Assembly: GCF_002078875.1 (NCBI RefSeq)
Contig: NC_034413.1
Span: 67,968,756-68,032,755, forward strand
Direction: 5' to 3'
Length of the DNA stretch: 64,000 nt
Origin: Numida meleagris
Lineage: Eukaryota > Chordata > Aves > Galliformes > Numididae
Shown here: in pieces, positions 38,001-46,815 of the stretch
How positions within the stretch are numbered: position 1 is the first letter of the stretch
Layout of the letters: each line of letters starts with the position of its first letter
Notes under the pieces: model-generated
The model's input: only the letters and a program-made list of their open reading frames with translations
What the model was told of the DNA's origin: nothing
Database searches by the model: none
Position numbers and translations under genes: made by a program

Positions 38001-38199
38001 CAAGGGTTATGGCTTTTTCCTGACATCTTACCAGTGTAACTACTTTTACATATTAATGTTTTAATGGTGTTAAGGGGACACTTGGGGTTCAAATTCAGCA
38101 GACTGACTCATAAAAGGCTTATGATAAACCAACGCTTGCCTCCTGTTGTATTTTTTAAGAGAAAACCGTGACCGTGTTTAGGAAATAACACACACTCTG
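35063..38199. other. Probable first intron of the leftward gene
   Basis: Between the CpG island and the terminal-exon candidate lies AT-rich DNA with simple runs (for example A12 near 37207-37218 and a T-run near 35819-35830). Apart from the weak MAERKIVEIE segment at 36532-36723, no exon is supported. A 150-residue plus ORF at 35332-35784 is Ser/His/Thr-rich without splice context, and a 115-residue minus ORF overlaps it. Confidence 0.4.
36532..36723 (-). CDS. Open reading segment with good start context, possibly a short exon
   Basis: A minus-strand ATG at 36723 lies in the context CAAAATGGC, close to the Kozak consensus. It starts the peptide MAERKIVEIEIRG. Straight after this stretch is a GTGAGG sequence that could be a splice donor. 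Beyond it the frame stays open for about 50 more residues with a Cys/Arg-rich composition that looks less protein-like. No family is recognised. The segment lies about 1.7 kb downstream of the CpG island on the strand expected for the leftward gene, so it could be an alternative first or second exon, or simply a chance ORF in an intron. Confidence 0.15.
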   Translation of the reverse strand: MAERKIVEIEIRGEVAFKQGPGAKPDTKLSSACLQVNALCRCCCGRVNWHAENVPRAKALPPS

Positions 38200-38246
38200 C
38201 ACTGTAAATGCTTACAGACGTGGGGGTGGCTGCACCCGGGGCTCAC

Positions 38247-38405
38247 GCAGCCCTGAGGGCCTGGCCCCCCACTGGCGCCCCGCAGCCCCGTGCCCCGAGC
38301 CCTCGTGGCCTGCAGCTCCCCGAGCCCCGGGGGCGGCCCTGGCGAGGCCTCCCGAGGCTGCGGGCAGGGCCTCCGGGCCGCGGCCTGCCAGGCGCGGGCA
38401 GCCAT
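38247..38405 (-). CDS. Candidate first coding exon of unidentified leftward gene (partial)
   Basis: An ATG at 38405 (minus strand) has a good Kozak context, with A at -3 and G at +4. It opens a frame starting MAARAWQAAARRPCPQP, rich in Ala, Arg and Pro, which remains open to a GTGAGC donor at 38246. A second donor, GTAAGC, follows at 38215. If translated, the Arg-rich, acid-poor N-terminus could act as a mitochondrial presequence, but CpG islands generate such compositions by chance. A second candidate ATG at 38533 starts MATGPPRRGKRSG in another frame and is also open up to the GTGAGC site. I do not recognise either protein. The entry depends on island position and donor quality; the exon may be entirely 5' UTR. 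Confidence 0.3.
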
Positions 38406-38830
38406 GTTAGGCCGCCGTGGAGCGGCACCCAGCTCTGGCAGCCGGCGGGGCCGCCCGCTTGAGATTGCCCCGTCCCCGTCGGGCCGCGCCGGGCCCCGGA
38501 GCGCTTTCCCCTCCGCGGAGGCCCCGTAGCCATCTTAGGGGGCGGCGGGCGGCGGCCGAGCGGTGCCCGCACGGCGCGTCCCGCGCCGCAGGTGCCGGAG
38601 CCATGCCGGGCGCTGTCCGGGCGGCTCGGCTGCCCTCTGCTCCCTCCCCTCCGCAGCGTGCGCTCCGGGGCCGGGCTCCCCCCCCTCCCCCTGCAGCCGG
38701 CAGCCGGCTCTCCTCCCGGCCTCCCCCAGGCGCCGGGCCGAGCGCCCGCCCCGCCGCTCCGCGCTGACCCCTTCCCTCCCTCCTGCCTCGCTCGGGCGGC
38801 CCCGCTCCTTACCCCACCCAGAGGGAGCTC

Positions 38831-38850
38831 ACCTCCTCCTCCTCCTCCTC
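38831..38850. repeat. (CTC)n triplet microsatellite in the CpG island
   Basis: About six to seven CTC/CCT units sit within the CpG island. The tract creates a chance run of leucines or arginines in the overlapping ORFs. Confidence 0.85.
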
Positions 38851-39114
38851 ACTCCCGCCTGGAGACCGTCGGCACCGACGCGCCGGCGTCCCGGCCCCTC
38901 CCTCCCCTCGGCACGCAGGAGAGCCAGCCTCCCCCTGCCGCCAGCCGGGCCCCCTCCTTCCTCCTTCCGCGGCGGGCCGCGCGCCCCGGGCCCGGCCGTC
39001 GCCATAGCCGCGGAGCGGAGGGGCTGGGCCGGCCCGGCGTGGGCAGCGCCGGCTCTGGGGCAGAGCTGAGGGGTCGCGCCCGCGGCTCGGGCTGGTTTGT
39101 ATAGAGACACAGAG

Positions 39115-39332
39115 CCAGTGGTGTTGGAAAAACCTCGAGGATCCACAAGTTCAACCCACCCCCACAATGCCCACTGACCATGTCCCTCCGTGCCGCATCC
39201 CCACGGCTCTAGAACGGCTCCTCGAGCAGCCTGTCCCAATGCATCACCACTCTTTCGGAGAATAAACGTGTCCTGCTATCCAAAGGGGCACCTCCCGTGG
39301 AGCAACTTCAGGCCATTACCTCTTGTCCTATC
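39115..39332 (-). mobile_element. CR1 LINE 3' fragment, minus orientation, beside the CpG island
   Basis: Reading the plus strand, the reversed CR1 tail appears: TTGGAAAAACCTCGAGGATC, then GACCATGTCCCTC, GAGCAGCCTGTCCCAATGCA, TCACCACTCTTTC and CAGGCCATTACCTCTTGTCC. This is the canonical order of avian CR1 read antisense. The insertion starts within about 20 bp of the end of the CpG-dense region. Confidence 0.8.
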
Positions 39333-39461
39333 ATGGAATGGCTTGAGTTGGAAGGGACCTCAAGGATCATCAAGTTCCAAACCCCTGTCACAGGCAGGGT
39401 TGCCAGCCTCAAGATCTTGTTCTAGATCAGATTGCCCAGAGCCCCGTCTAGCCTGGCCTAT
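39333..39461 (-). mobile_element. Second CR1 LINE 3' fragment, minus orientation
   Basis: Directly after the first fragment, a new CR1 3' tail begins with ATGGAATGGCTTGAGTTGGA, then AGGGACCTCAAGGATCATCA, and ends near GTCTAGCCTGGCC. Its subfamily differs from its neighbour, so these are two insertions in the same orientation, one landing in or next to the other. Confidence 0.8.
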
Positions 39462-42400
39462 CACCCACTTGTAATTGGCCCACAGTGCTTGGTGGCAGCA
39501 GCATGGCTGCTCAGCTGAGTTTGGGCTGCAGGGATAATGGGGAGGGGCGTGAGGAAGAGATAGCAAGGAGCGGTACACCAAATGTCTTAGAGCAAAAATG
39601 ATAGGAGAAAAAAAACACCCTCCAAGGATGCTTTTGTGACAGAAGCAGATGAAAGAGAAAGAAAATCAGGGCGGCTATCAGTTATGTATGAGTAGGAGGC
39701 TGCGTTCTTTTCCGTGATAAATCTTTTCAGGTGCTGTTACCCTGTGGGACACTAGGCAGGTGTTACTGTTACATCCTGTTTTGTAAACCCAAAATGAATA
39801 ACAAACCTCTCAAGCAAAACTTTTCGGAGAAGGAATGTTTGTCACGCTGACTCAGTTGAGCATAGTGTTATCTTTGGTATGTAGATGCATTTTTTTTTTT
39901 TTTTGTTAATAGGAAGTCAAAATGAGTAACATCTAATGAACTGATAAAGCAACATTTCCAAAGAATACAACCGTGAGAGAAGTCGAGGATTTGATGAATT
40001 ATATCTTCTGCCTACATTTGCTAATCAGCTATTGCAAGAGTGATGAGAAGGCTGACACGCATGAGAAATACCCTTCTGATAATAAGCATTTTGTTTCACA
40101 CTTTTCTAGGCTCATAAAACTTGAATCAAGTCACGTCCCAATAGCTTTCCACTCTTGTCCACCTCTGAAGTTTGTGATACCATCAAGCTATGGGAAGGCC
40201 AAGCTATTATTTATTTTTTTTAACCTATGCAGAAATGCTAGGATCTGAAAGTCTTTAAATATTTATCACTCACGTTATAAATATTTTTATAAGTGTAATT
40301 CCTTGTCTTTCAGCTATTGTCACAGAGAGTGAGGTGGGAGGAGAACTTCAGTCCGGCTGCAAGATTGGTCCCAGCGTGTGCTGGAACGCAGACAAACTGA
40401 ATGTTTTATCCCCAACTTATAGAAAAATGGAGGCGAGGAAGTGAAGGCATTCATTTTTAAGGAGTAGAAGCGCTAATTTGTAAGCGGGCAATTTAGGCTT
40501 GATTATTTTTTTTTTTCTTTTTTGGAGGAAAAGCACAGTGTATATACAGTTCCCATTGAAATTAAACTTTAGGCACCCAAGCAGAAAGACTTTGGCCATA
40601 CTCTTTTGGGGTCCTGCAGCCCTAATCCCATGTTCTAATTGGCGAGTAATCTGTGGACAGATATTGTAACAGTTCCTTTAGAATATTTTTCTACTTCTCA
40701 CTTATTTGCATACTAATGGCATAAAAATAGGCACTTCCTGCCAGTAATTAGCTGGAGCCCAGTATTTAAAGAAAGAAAAAGACCACAGCATTATGGTAGA
40801 CGGATGGTACTGAGGAAGCTGCAAAAAAGAGTCACTTCTCTTGCGCTCAGTGCCCTTAATTTAGAGTTCAGGACTGGCAACTCCGTTACCTCTGTGTGAC
40901 AGGGATTAACTGTTTGCTTGGCCTAATAACTCTGCCTGTAATGAGCCCCTCAGTAACTTTTTTCTTCACAAATCACTCTATCTGTCCTACACCCAGTCTT
41001 GCTGCTGTGAAGGTTTTTCTTTTTTTTTCCCCCTTTTCCCAGAAAGAATAATGCTCAGAGTGAAGTCTGGACCGGGAGCGCTGTTCTGTGTGAAGCACCA
41101 TGACTCAGAGCAGCTTTGGGTGTACACGAGGAGTTCTGACCTAATGAGGCACTGTGCAACTCAAAACCACACAAAGTCATACGAAGCTCCAGGTTCAGCC
41201 ACTTTAAAATAAGCTGTTAATTGCTGCAGAGCTTCAGGTATCTATACTGGCTTGTTTAACGCACATAGAGATCACAGACTTGAGCACAAACCAGGTTGGT
41301 GATACACAGACGTTCTCCCTATGCAGCATAGCAACACAGGTCGCTTTCGTTTAACATATGAGTGTTCTGAGTCAAATACACCGTGGAGGGTTTTCTGTGT
41401 TGCAGAAATTTCTCCACTGCTCCTCTGCTGGTGGTATCTCAGTGCAGATGAAATATGAAAGCGTGGAGTTAACCATCTGACTCTGAGAAACAGTGATAAC
41501 TTCGACAAGACAGGGAAAGTTTATTTTCCTACTTTCATTCCCCCAACTTCTCTGGAGATAAGATTATGTTCTCCAGGGCTACTGAGCTGACACCTTCAGT
41601 GAAGAATTAAATGGAGGAACACTTCCCATGGTATTACTTGCAAGAAATTTAAGCAATTAGTGTTTGCTGTCTACAATCGGACAGTACTGATCTCCAGTGA
41701 TGCAATTTAAAAGCTCATGAGATGAAACTACAGTTAATTATATACCCTTAACTTATTTACCTATTTCAATAGCAAGGTAATTACTATTGTACGGGTATCA
41801 ATCTCTCTAATACATTGATGGTAGCTATTAGCTTCTCTGGAGTTGCTGCTCCAGATAGACCCAATGAATGAGGTTTGTATTCCTAAAACGGTGATCGGCA
41901 CTGCGCCTGTAAATGTTTGGTCCCCTTAGAAGGATCCAGAATGAAAGTTAGATCCTCTAGGGAATGTCTCTCTTCTTTGCAGACATGAAATGCCTACCTC
42001 ATTTCAGTGTGACTTTTGCATCAATGTAACTGTACTCCTGAGGAGGGAGTGGTGATGTCAGACAGCTGGGGTGGTGCTTTCAGACTCCACTAGAAAAGCC
42101 TTTTCCACCTTTCTTACACCTTTTAATTTTGTTTTCCCTCTATCCATCCCACTTTGTGGCTGATTTGAATGTCAAGTATGCATGGAGCTCTGTGTATTAC
42201 ATTGTGCCGAACTAACAAATGAAACTGTGTCACACGCTTCTTATCTTTAAAAGCAAACCTTGCAAAGCTTGTATCCACTCTTCCAGCAGAGCTATACTAC
42301 CAGGAAGTATTTTCCTGAAAACTTTGAGACTCTAGCTTATTAAAACAGATCCTTAGGATGATTGGGTCTATTCCATTAGTAGATTTATAAGTGTACAGAC

Positions 42401-42581
42401 TGGGTAAACAACAGTGACAGCTTGGGGAAGTGTATGCACCTGCTTATTAAAAAGACGTTAACAAGGGCAAATCTAAAATAAGAACATGTACCACAACCCA
42501 ATTTTCAGCAAATTTTTATGCATGCCTACACTTAAGGTTACCAATGTTATTGGCAATTTCTCTCTCTCTTTTCTCTCTCAG
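39462..42581. other. AT-rich DNA with a CNE-like block
   Basis: No supported gene. A block at 40640-40770 has an octamer ATTTGCAT, TAATTA-related motifs and low CpG, resembling conserved non-coding sequence (inference). T-runs at about 39891-39904 and 40507-40516. A (TC)-rich tract at 42558-42581 forms a strong splice-acceptor-like sequence. Confidence 0.4.
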
Positions 42582-42701
42582 GAGTACACAACTGATGAGC
42601 ACGGAGCATCTGTGGCAAAGGGAAAAAACACCGTCTTCAAATTTTGAGGAGCAAACATGACCCTTTCTGTTTTTACTGATTTCCACCCACATTTGGTTAA
42701 T
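42582..42701 (+). other. Candidate non-coding or UTR exon, plus strand
   Basis: A near-ideal plus-strand acceptor (TCTCTCTCTTTTCTCTCTCA then G) is followed 120 nt later by a donor-like TTAAT|GTGAGA. All three frames contain stops within the 120 nt, so it would be non-coding or UTR. The longest open part reads STQLMSTEHLWQREKTPSSN and ends at TGA after 25 residues. The (TC)n tract could also be only a microsatellite. Confidence 0.2.
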
Positions 42702-45700
42702 GTGAGAGAAGGAGGAAAATGAAAGAAGCAGAGAGATTTTCTTTGCATGGAAGGACTGAAGAATGTATTGTTTTCTCAGTCACAAGCAAGTGCTTTCATC
42801 ACCGTTTTTGCTCTACATTCTAAGTGACAGAGAGTTTTCTATGTTTTACTTGTATAACTTAGGAGAGGTCACATTTGTAAAAGTCCCTCCGCAGAAGTGA
42901 GCCTTCTCTTTGGATGTATGCAAATTCTACAGCACATATGCAGTTTGTAACTTGCCGATAGGTATAAGCATATGCAAAATGGAGATTAAATGTGTATATG
43001 CAAGTTTGCAAAATTAATCAACCAAGAATATACAGAACTGCAAATGCTTTGTTGAAAAGATTTATGAATTAGCCTCCTATGGAAGCTTTCACTCAGGGAT
43101 GCTAAATACACTTCATTTTTTATCAATAATTAATAATTTATAAGATTTACACGATAATATTATTCACCCATAATAGCGTTTTAAAAACATATCCCATTCT
43201 TGTAAGGACCTGTCAGTACTTCTGCCTATTCACAAGTGCTTTAGTGGTGCTTTTTATGAGTATAAAATGCTGCCAGTCTGGAGCCCCTCCAGGATTAGAT
43301 CTTAATCCCTAAAGATACGTAAGTGCTACCACCTCTGTTTCACAGATTGAAAACTGGGAGTTGAATGGGAAAATGCATGCAGATTTACACACAGTCCATC
43401 ATGGACTAAAGAAAGAAAGTTTAGACACCAAACTTGTAAAGAGTATTGTAAGAACAATTACTTTCCCTTCTTAGAGACACTTTCATATCAGTAGCTGATC
43501 TGAACATTATCAGCAGAGAAATTGAAGCCCTTGGCCTAACTGCAAGTCCTGTGTTTCCGCATACAGCTGGTAGCCTACCCTTGATTCCTTCTGTTTTCAG
43601 AAACTGAAAAAGGAGTTCAAATGATTCTCGCAGTGCAAGAGGCAAAAAAGCAATGTTTCCCTTCAATACACCTTTTACTAGAACTGGATACAATGGGGTG
43701 TAATTGCTTTCAGAACATTAAAAATATCTGCTATCTTCCTCCCATCCTAGGTAGAATAGAAGTCTGATGTGTTTTTGCTTTGTAATTTTCTAAAACGAAT
43801 AATTCTGATTTAACCAAACCTCTTCAGAAGGAAACTGACTGATATTATCTTACTTCCCTCTTTTCTTATTGCGGAATTGTTGAGAGAATGCCAGTTGTTG
43901 CTACTTGTCATCACAGCTTTCTATTGCTTGTTGAGGACAATAAATATGAACCAGAAGACTACTTAAAAACTGACCAGCATGCAGAATTCAAATGTGTAGG
44001 TAGTAACACAATGACAATATAAATCTAGTCTTTCATTCATTCCTTAATTGCAAACACACACATATACATGCACACAAATTGTGCCTTCTGAAAAACAATT
44101 CTATTTTATATGACTTCACAGAATTTGTTCAGCAAAAATGTTGAAGAATTTTTACTTCTCAGGTACTAAGCTGTGAGTGAATGAACATCTCTGTCTTTCA
44201 AAGGGTTGCAGCAAAAGTCATTGACACTTGTTATCATCAAAAGTAGGAAAACTGGGAACTGCAACGTGAAATTGAACTGCCAAGGCTGATGATAGCTCAG
44301 ATATTTCTGACTCCACACAGAAGGCCTATTTTGTCCCACATGTGTGGTATTAAGAGACTGTAAGGTTCTGTTTGCCTCTGAACTGGGTTAATGGATCCTG
44401 AGGACAGTCCTCCCAGCAATAGCACATATTAAGGGATCTGCACAGGTTTCACAGCTGCACAGCGCTGAGTTGCTCTGCTAGGCATGAGCTAATGTACGGT
44501 TGATTTCTCTCTGGGGGGCACTTTGATTCTGGGTTTCAGAGGGGACCCTTTCAGCATTCCTAATGATGTTTTTGGCTACAAAGCCTGGCACCGTTAAAGC
44601 GTTGGTGAGGGCTCTGCACAACTGACACCAAAGAAATGCAGCTGAAAGAGCTGTAGCAAAAGCTGTCACACCACTGCTGCCCACCACTCAAACTGAAAAA
44701 GGTATAAGTACCAAAAAAAAAAAAAACCAAGCTCTGTGAGCAGAGTAACAAAGCTGTTTGCTATTACGGACAAAAGCTGCAGGAAAAAAAAAAATGAAGA
44801 GGAAATGGGCTGTATTACTGTGAGTTGGCACAGAAATGAAATACCAGGGTGCAATTTATGTATAGTAATTGTTCACGAAGCATTCTTTTGGTTTTGATAG
44901 TGACTCATTGTGTTCTTTGTGACCTTTGATGTACAGGATGGGCTGCTAGAAGACAGAGGAAGCCACAGTAAGAATATAAAACTTTATTAACTTAAGATTT
45001 TGTTGGTTTGTTTTGTTTTGTTTTGTTTTTATTGCTCACTGATCATAGGTAATGTCTCTGGAAAAGACTACCAGGGGCATTTACTTGAGCCCTCATGGTT
45101 TTTGCCTTCCCTCCCAGGCATTTGCAGTTGAAAAATAGCTCTGGTTTAGCTGAGAAATCGCTTTGATTTTAAAGAGGAAATTTGTTAAACAATTGGTTGC
45201 TGATGCTGATTACTGAGTTCTGAAAAATAAAATAACCGATTGAAATACTACTGCAGCGGTAGCCCAGGTAATGAGCAGTGATAGGCACAGCACAGTGCAG
45301 ATGGAAAATGTACTGGGAGGATATTCTTCTGAGTGAATATTTTATGTTTAAAAAAAAAATACAAAAAAATCCTTTCTTACAGTCATCAGAGTTGACACAA
45401 CAGACTCTTCAGTGCTGTTAAGTTCCATTATGTAAATCCATAGTGATGTAAGCCAGACACTGTCAAGTTTGATACGCCCCAAATTTGACCTAATTAGCCA
45501 TTTGGTTGTTACTTTTTTCAAAGCTGGTGCAACTCAGCTCAGTTCAGGATATAGATGCTAATTGAATGCATAACCTACAGGTGCTAAAGAATTCCTACAA
45601 AAGAAGGTCTATCCTATTTGGAATGCAAGTCAAGGCTCAGGGTCACCAGCTCGGGTAGTGGGGATGGGAATAGAAATCCCATCTACAGCTCTCTTCACGT

Positions 45701-46539
45701 CACTGTTGTATTTCCAGGAGCGAAATTCAAACCCAGAGTAAATCAATGCAATCTAATAGATATTTGCCAGCTGAAGGAACTCCAGCTTCATTTGGTTGAA
45801 CGGGGAAAGAGCCCTTCCTTTGGGCTTTGCCTTACCCCACAGTAACAAATATACTCGTGTGCAAATGGCAGCTGAGTTTCACTCTCGTCTGTGTACCCAC
45901 CATCTCACACACAGCTTGCTCATTGTGCATAACCACCACTGCACAACTTGCTCCAGGTTCACCTTTCAAGCTGTGTGTCCCCGTGCAAGTGTCCCCAGCC
46001 CAAGTTTATCTCCTTTACGTTCACGTCCTCTTCCTACCCAGATCGGCCATTTGATAAGCAGCAATACAATAACGTTTTTTGTGACTACACCTTGGCCCAG
46101 ATGTCTTCATATAAACACTCTATCTCTTTTGCTGTTTCCCTGCAATCCCCTAACCAAAATGAAACAAGATAAAAAGAGCTGCACAGCCCCTGAGCTTCCT
46201 GGCTTTTATCTTTTTATACCAAACCCTTTGTGTTAATTTTGCATGGCTATTTTTACATAAGAAATAATATCCTGAATTACTGCTGTCACGTGCACTTAGG
46301 AATCCCACCTAACTGTACTCATCTGGTGACCTGATAGTGTTTCCTGCCCCTTCCCTCACATCGGCGCTGCAGAGAGAGTATTGCTCAAAAGTTTCACATC
46401 TGACAAAGCAGATGATTTGGCAACACCTTCCTATAGATATATACTTTTTAAAAAGAAATATGCGTGTCTTTGAGTAAACTTTTCTTTCCAAGTGTTCTGT
46501 TTTGTCAGCTTGCCAGCTCTACTTCTAGCATTGTTCTGC
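42702..46539. other. AT-rich intergenic or intronic DNA
   Basis: No supported gene. ORFs of up to 146 residues (45796-46236 plus) overlap others in all plus frames and have no splice or start context. AT-rich with A-runs at about 44714-44726 and 44786-44795. Confidence 0.45.
45006..45030 (+). repeat. (TTTTG)n microsatellite
   Basis: About five TTTTG units run in a row, ending in a short T-run. Confidence 0.9.
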
Positions 46540-46815
46540 TGAGATTGCTGTAAGGAAAATGAAAGAGAAGAGAAAGGTACAGAACTGGGGGAAAGGGAAA
46601 AGGGTTCCGAGGGCATTTAAAGCCTGGGGAGCCTAGCATGGGAAGGGAGATAGGCTTAGGAAACATGGAATAAAGTGGTGGAATGAGAGATAAAACAAGA
46701 ACATAAAGGATAAGGGATTAGAGAGATAAGGAGTTCAAGAGATGAAATATGAATAAAGGAAAACAAGAAAAATAAGGATGAAAGGAAAGAAGTGACAGGA
46801 GTAAGACATGTAAAC
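46540..46815 (+). repeat. Polypurine-rich tract
   Basis: About 270 bp are strongly biased to A and G on the plus strand, with many GAAA, GGAA and GATAAG words and few C or T. Several AGATAAG/GGATAAGG words match GATA-type cores. No ORF of interest. Such tracts can form triplexes and often appear as low-complexity sequence. Confidence 0.7.

Larger units (their letters stand above)
38200..39095. promoter_or_regulatory. CpG island, probable promoter of a leftward gene
   Basis: About 0.9 kb of very GC-rich DNA packed with CpG dinucleotides sits in otherwise AT-rich, CpG-poor surroundings. That contrast is typical of an unmethylated vertebrate promoter. Two minus-strand YY1-like elements are visible, AAGATGGC read leftward from about 38536 and AACATGGCTGC from about 38408. 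YY1 sites often overlap the start region of TATA-less housekeeping genes. No TATA box was seen. A (CTC)n triplet run lies at 38831-38850. Minus-strand splice donors at 38241-38246 and 38210-38215 support transcription to the left. I found no equally good plus-strand donor, so bidirectional activity is possible but not shown. CR1 debris abuts the right edge. Confidence 0.85.

Noticed and set aside
38563..39239. Several 110-170 residue ORFs in the CpG island, both strands
   Set aside because: High GC removes stop codons, so many frames are open together. Composition is Ala/Arg/Pro/Gly only and no donor fits.
43290..43322. Plus-strand exon ending AAGATAC|GTAAGT
   Set aside because: The donor is good but the short segment from the nearest AG has stops in all three frames.
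43320..43400. MIR-like words (CTGTTTCACAGATTGAAAAC)
   Set aside because: Only one core word is present, without the second (CTTGCCCAAGGTCA), so it may be chance.
45796..46236. 146-codon plus ORF with His/Ser/Thr-rich text
   Set aside because: Overlapped by two other plus frames of similar quality, no splice sites, no family.
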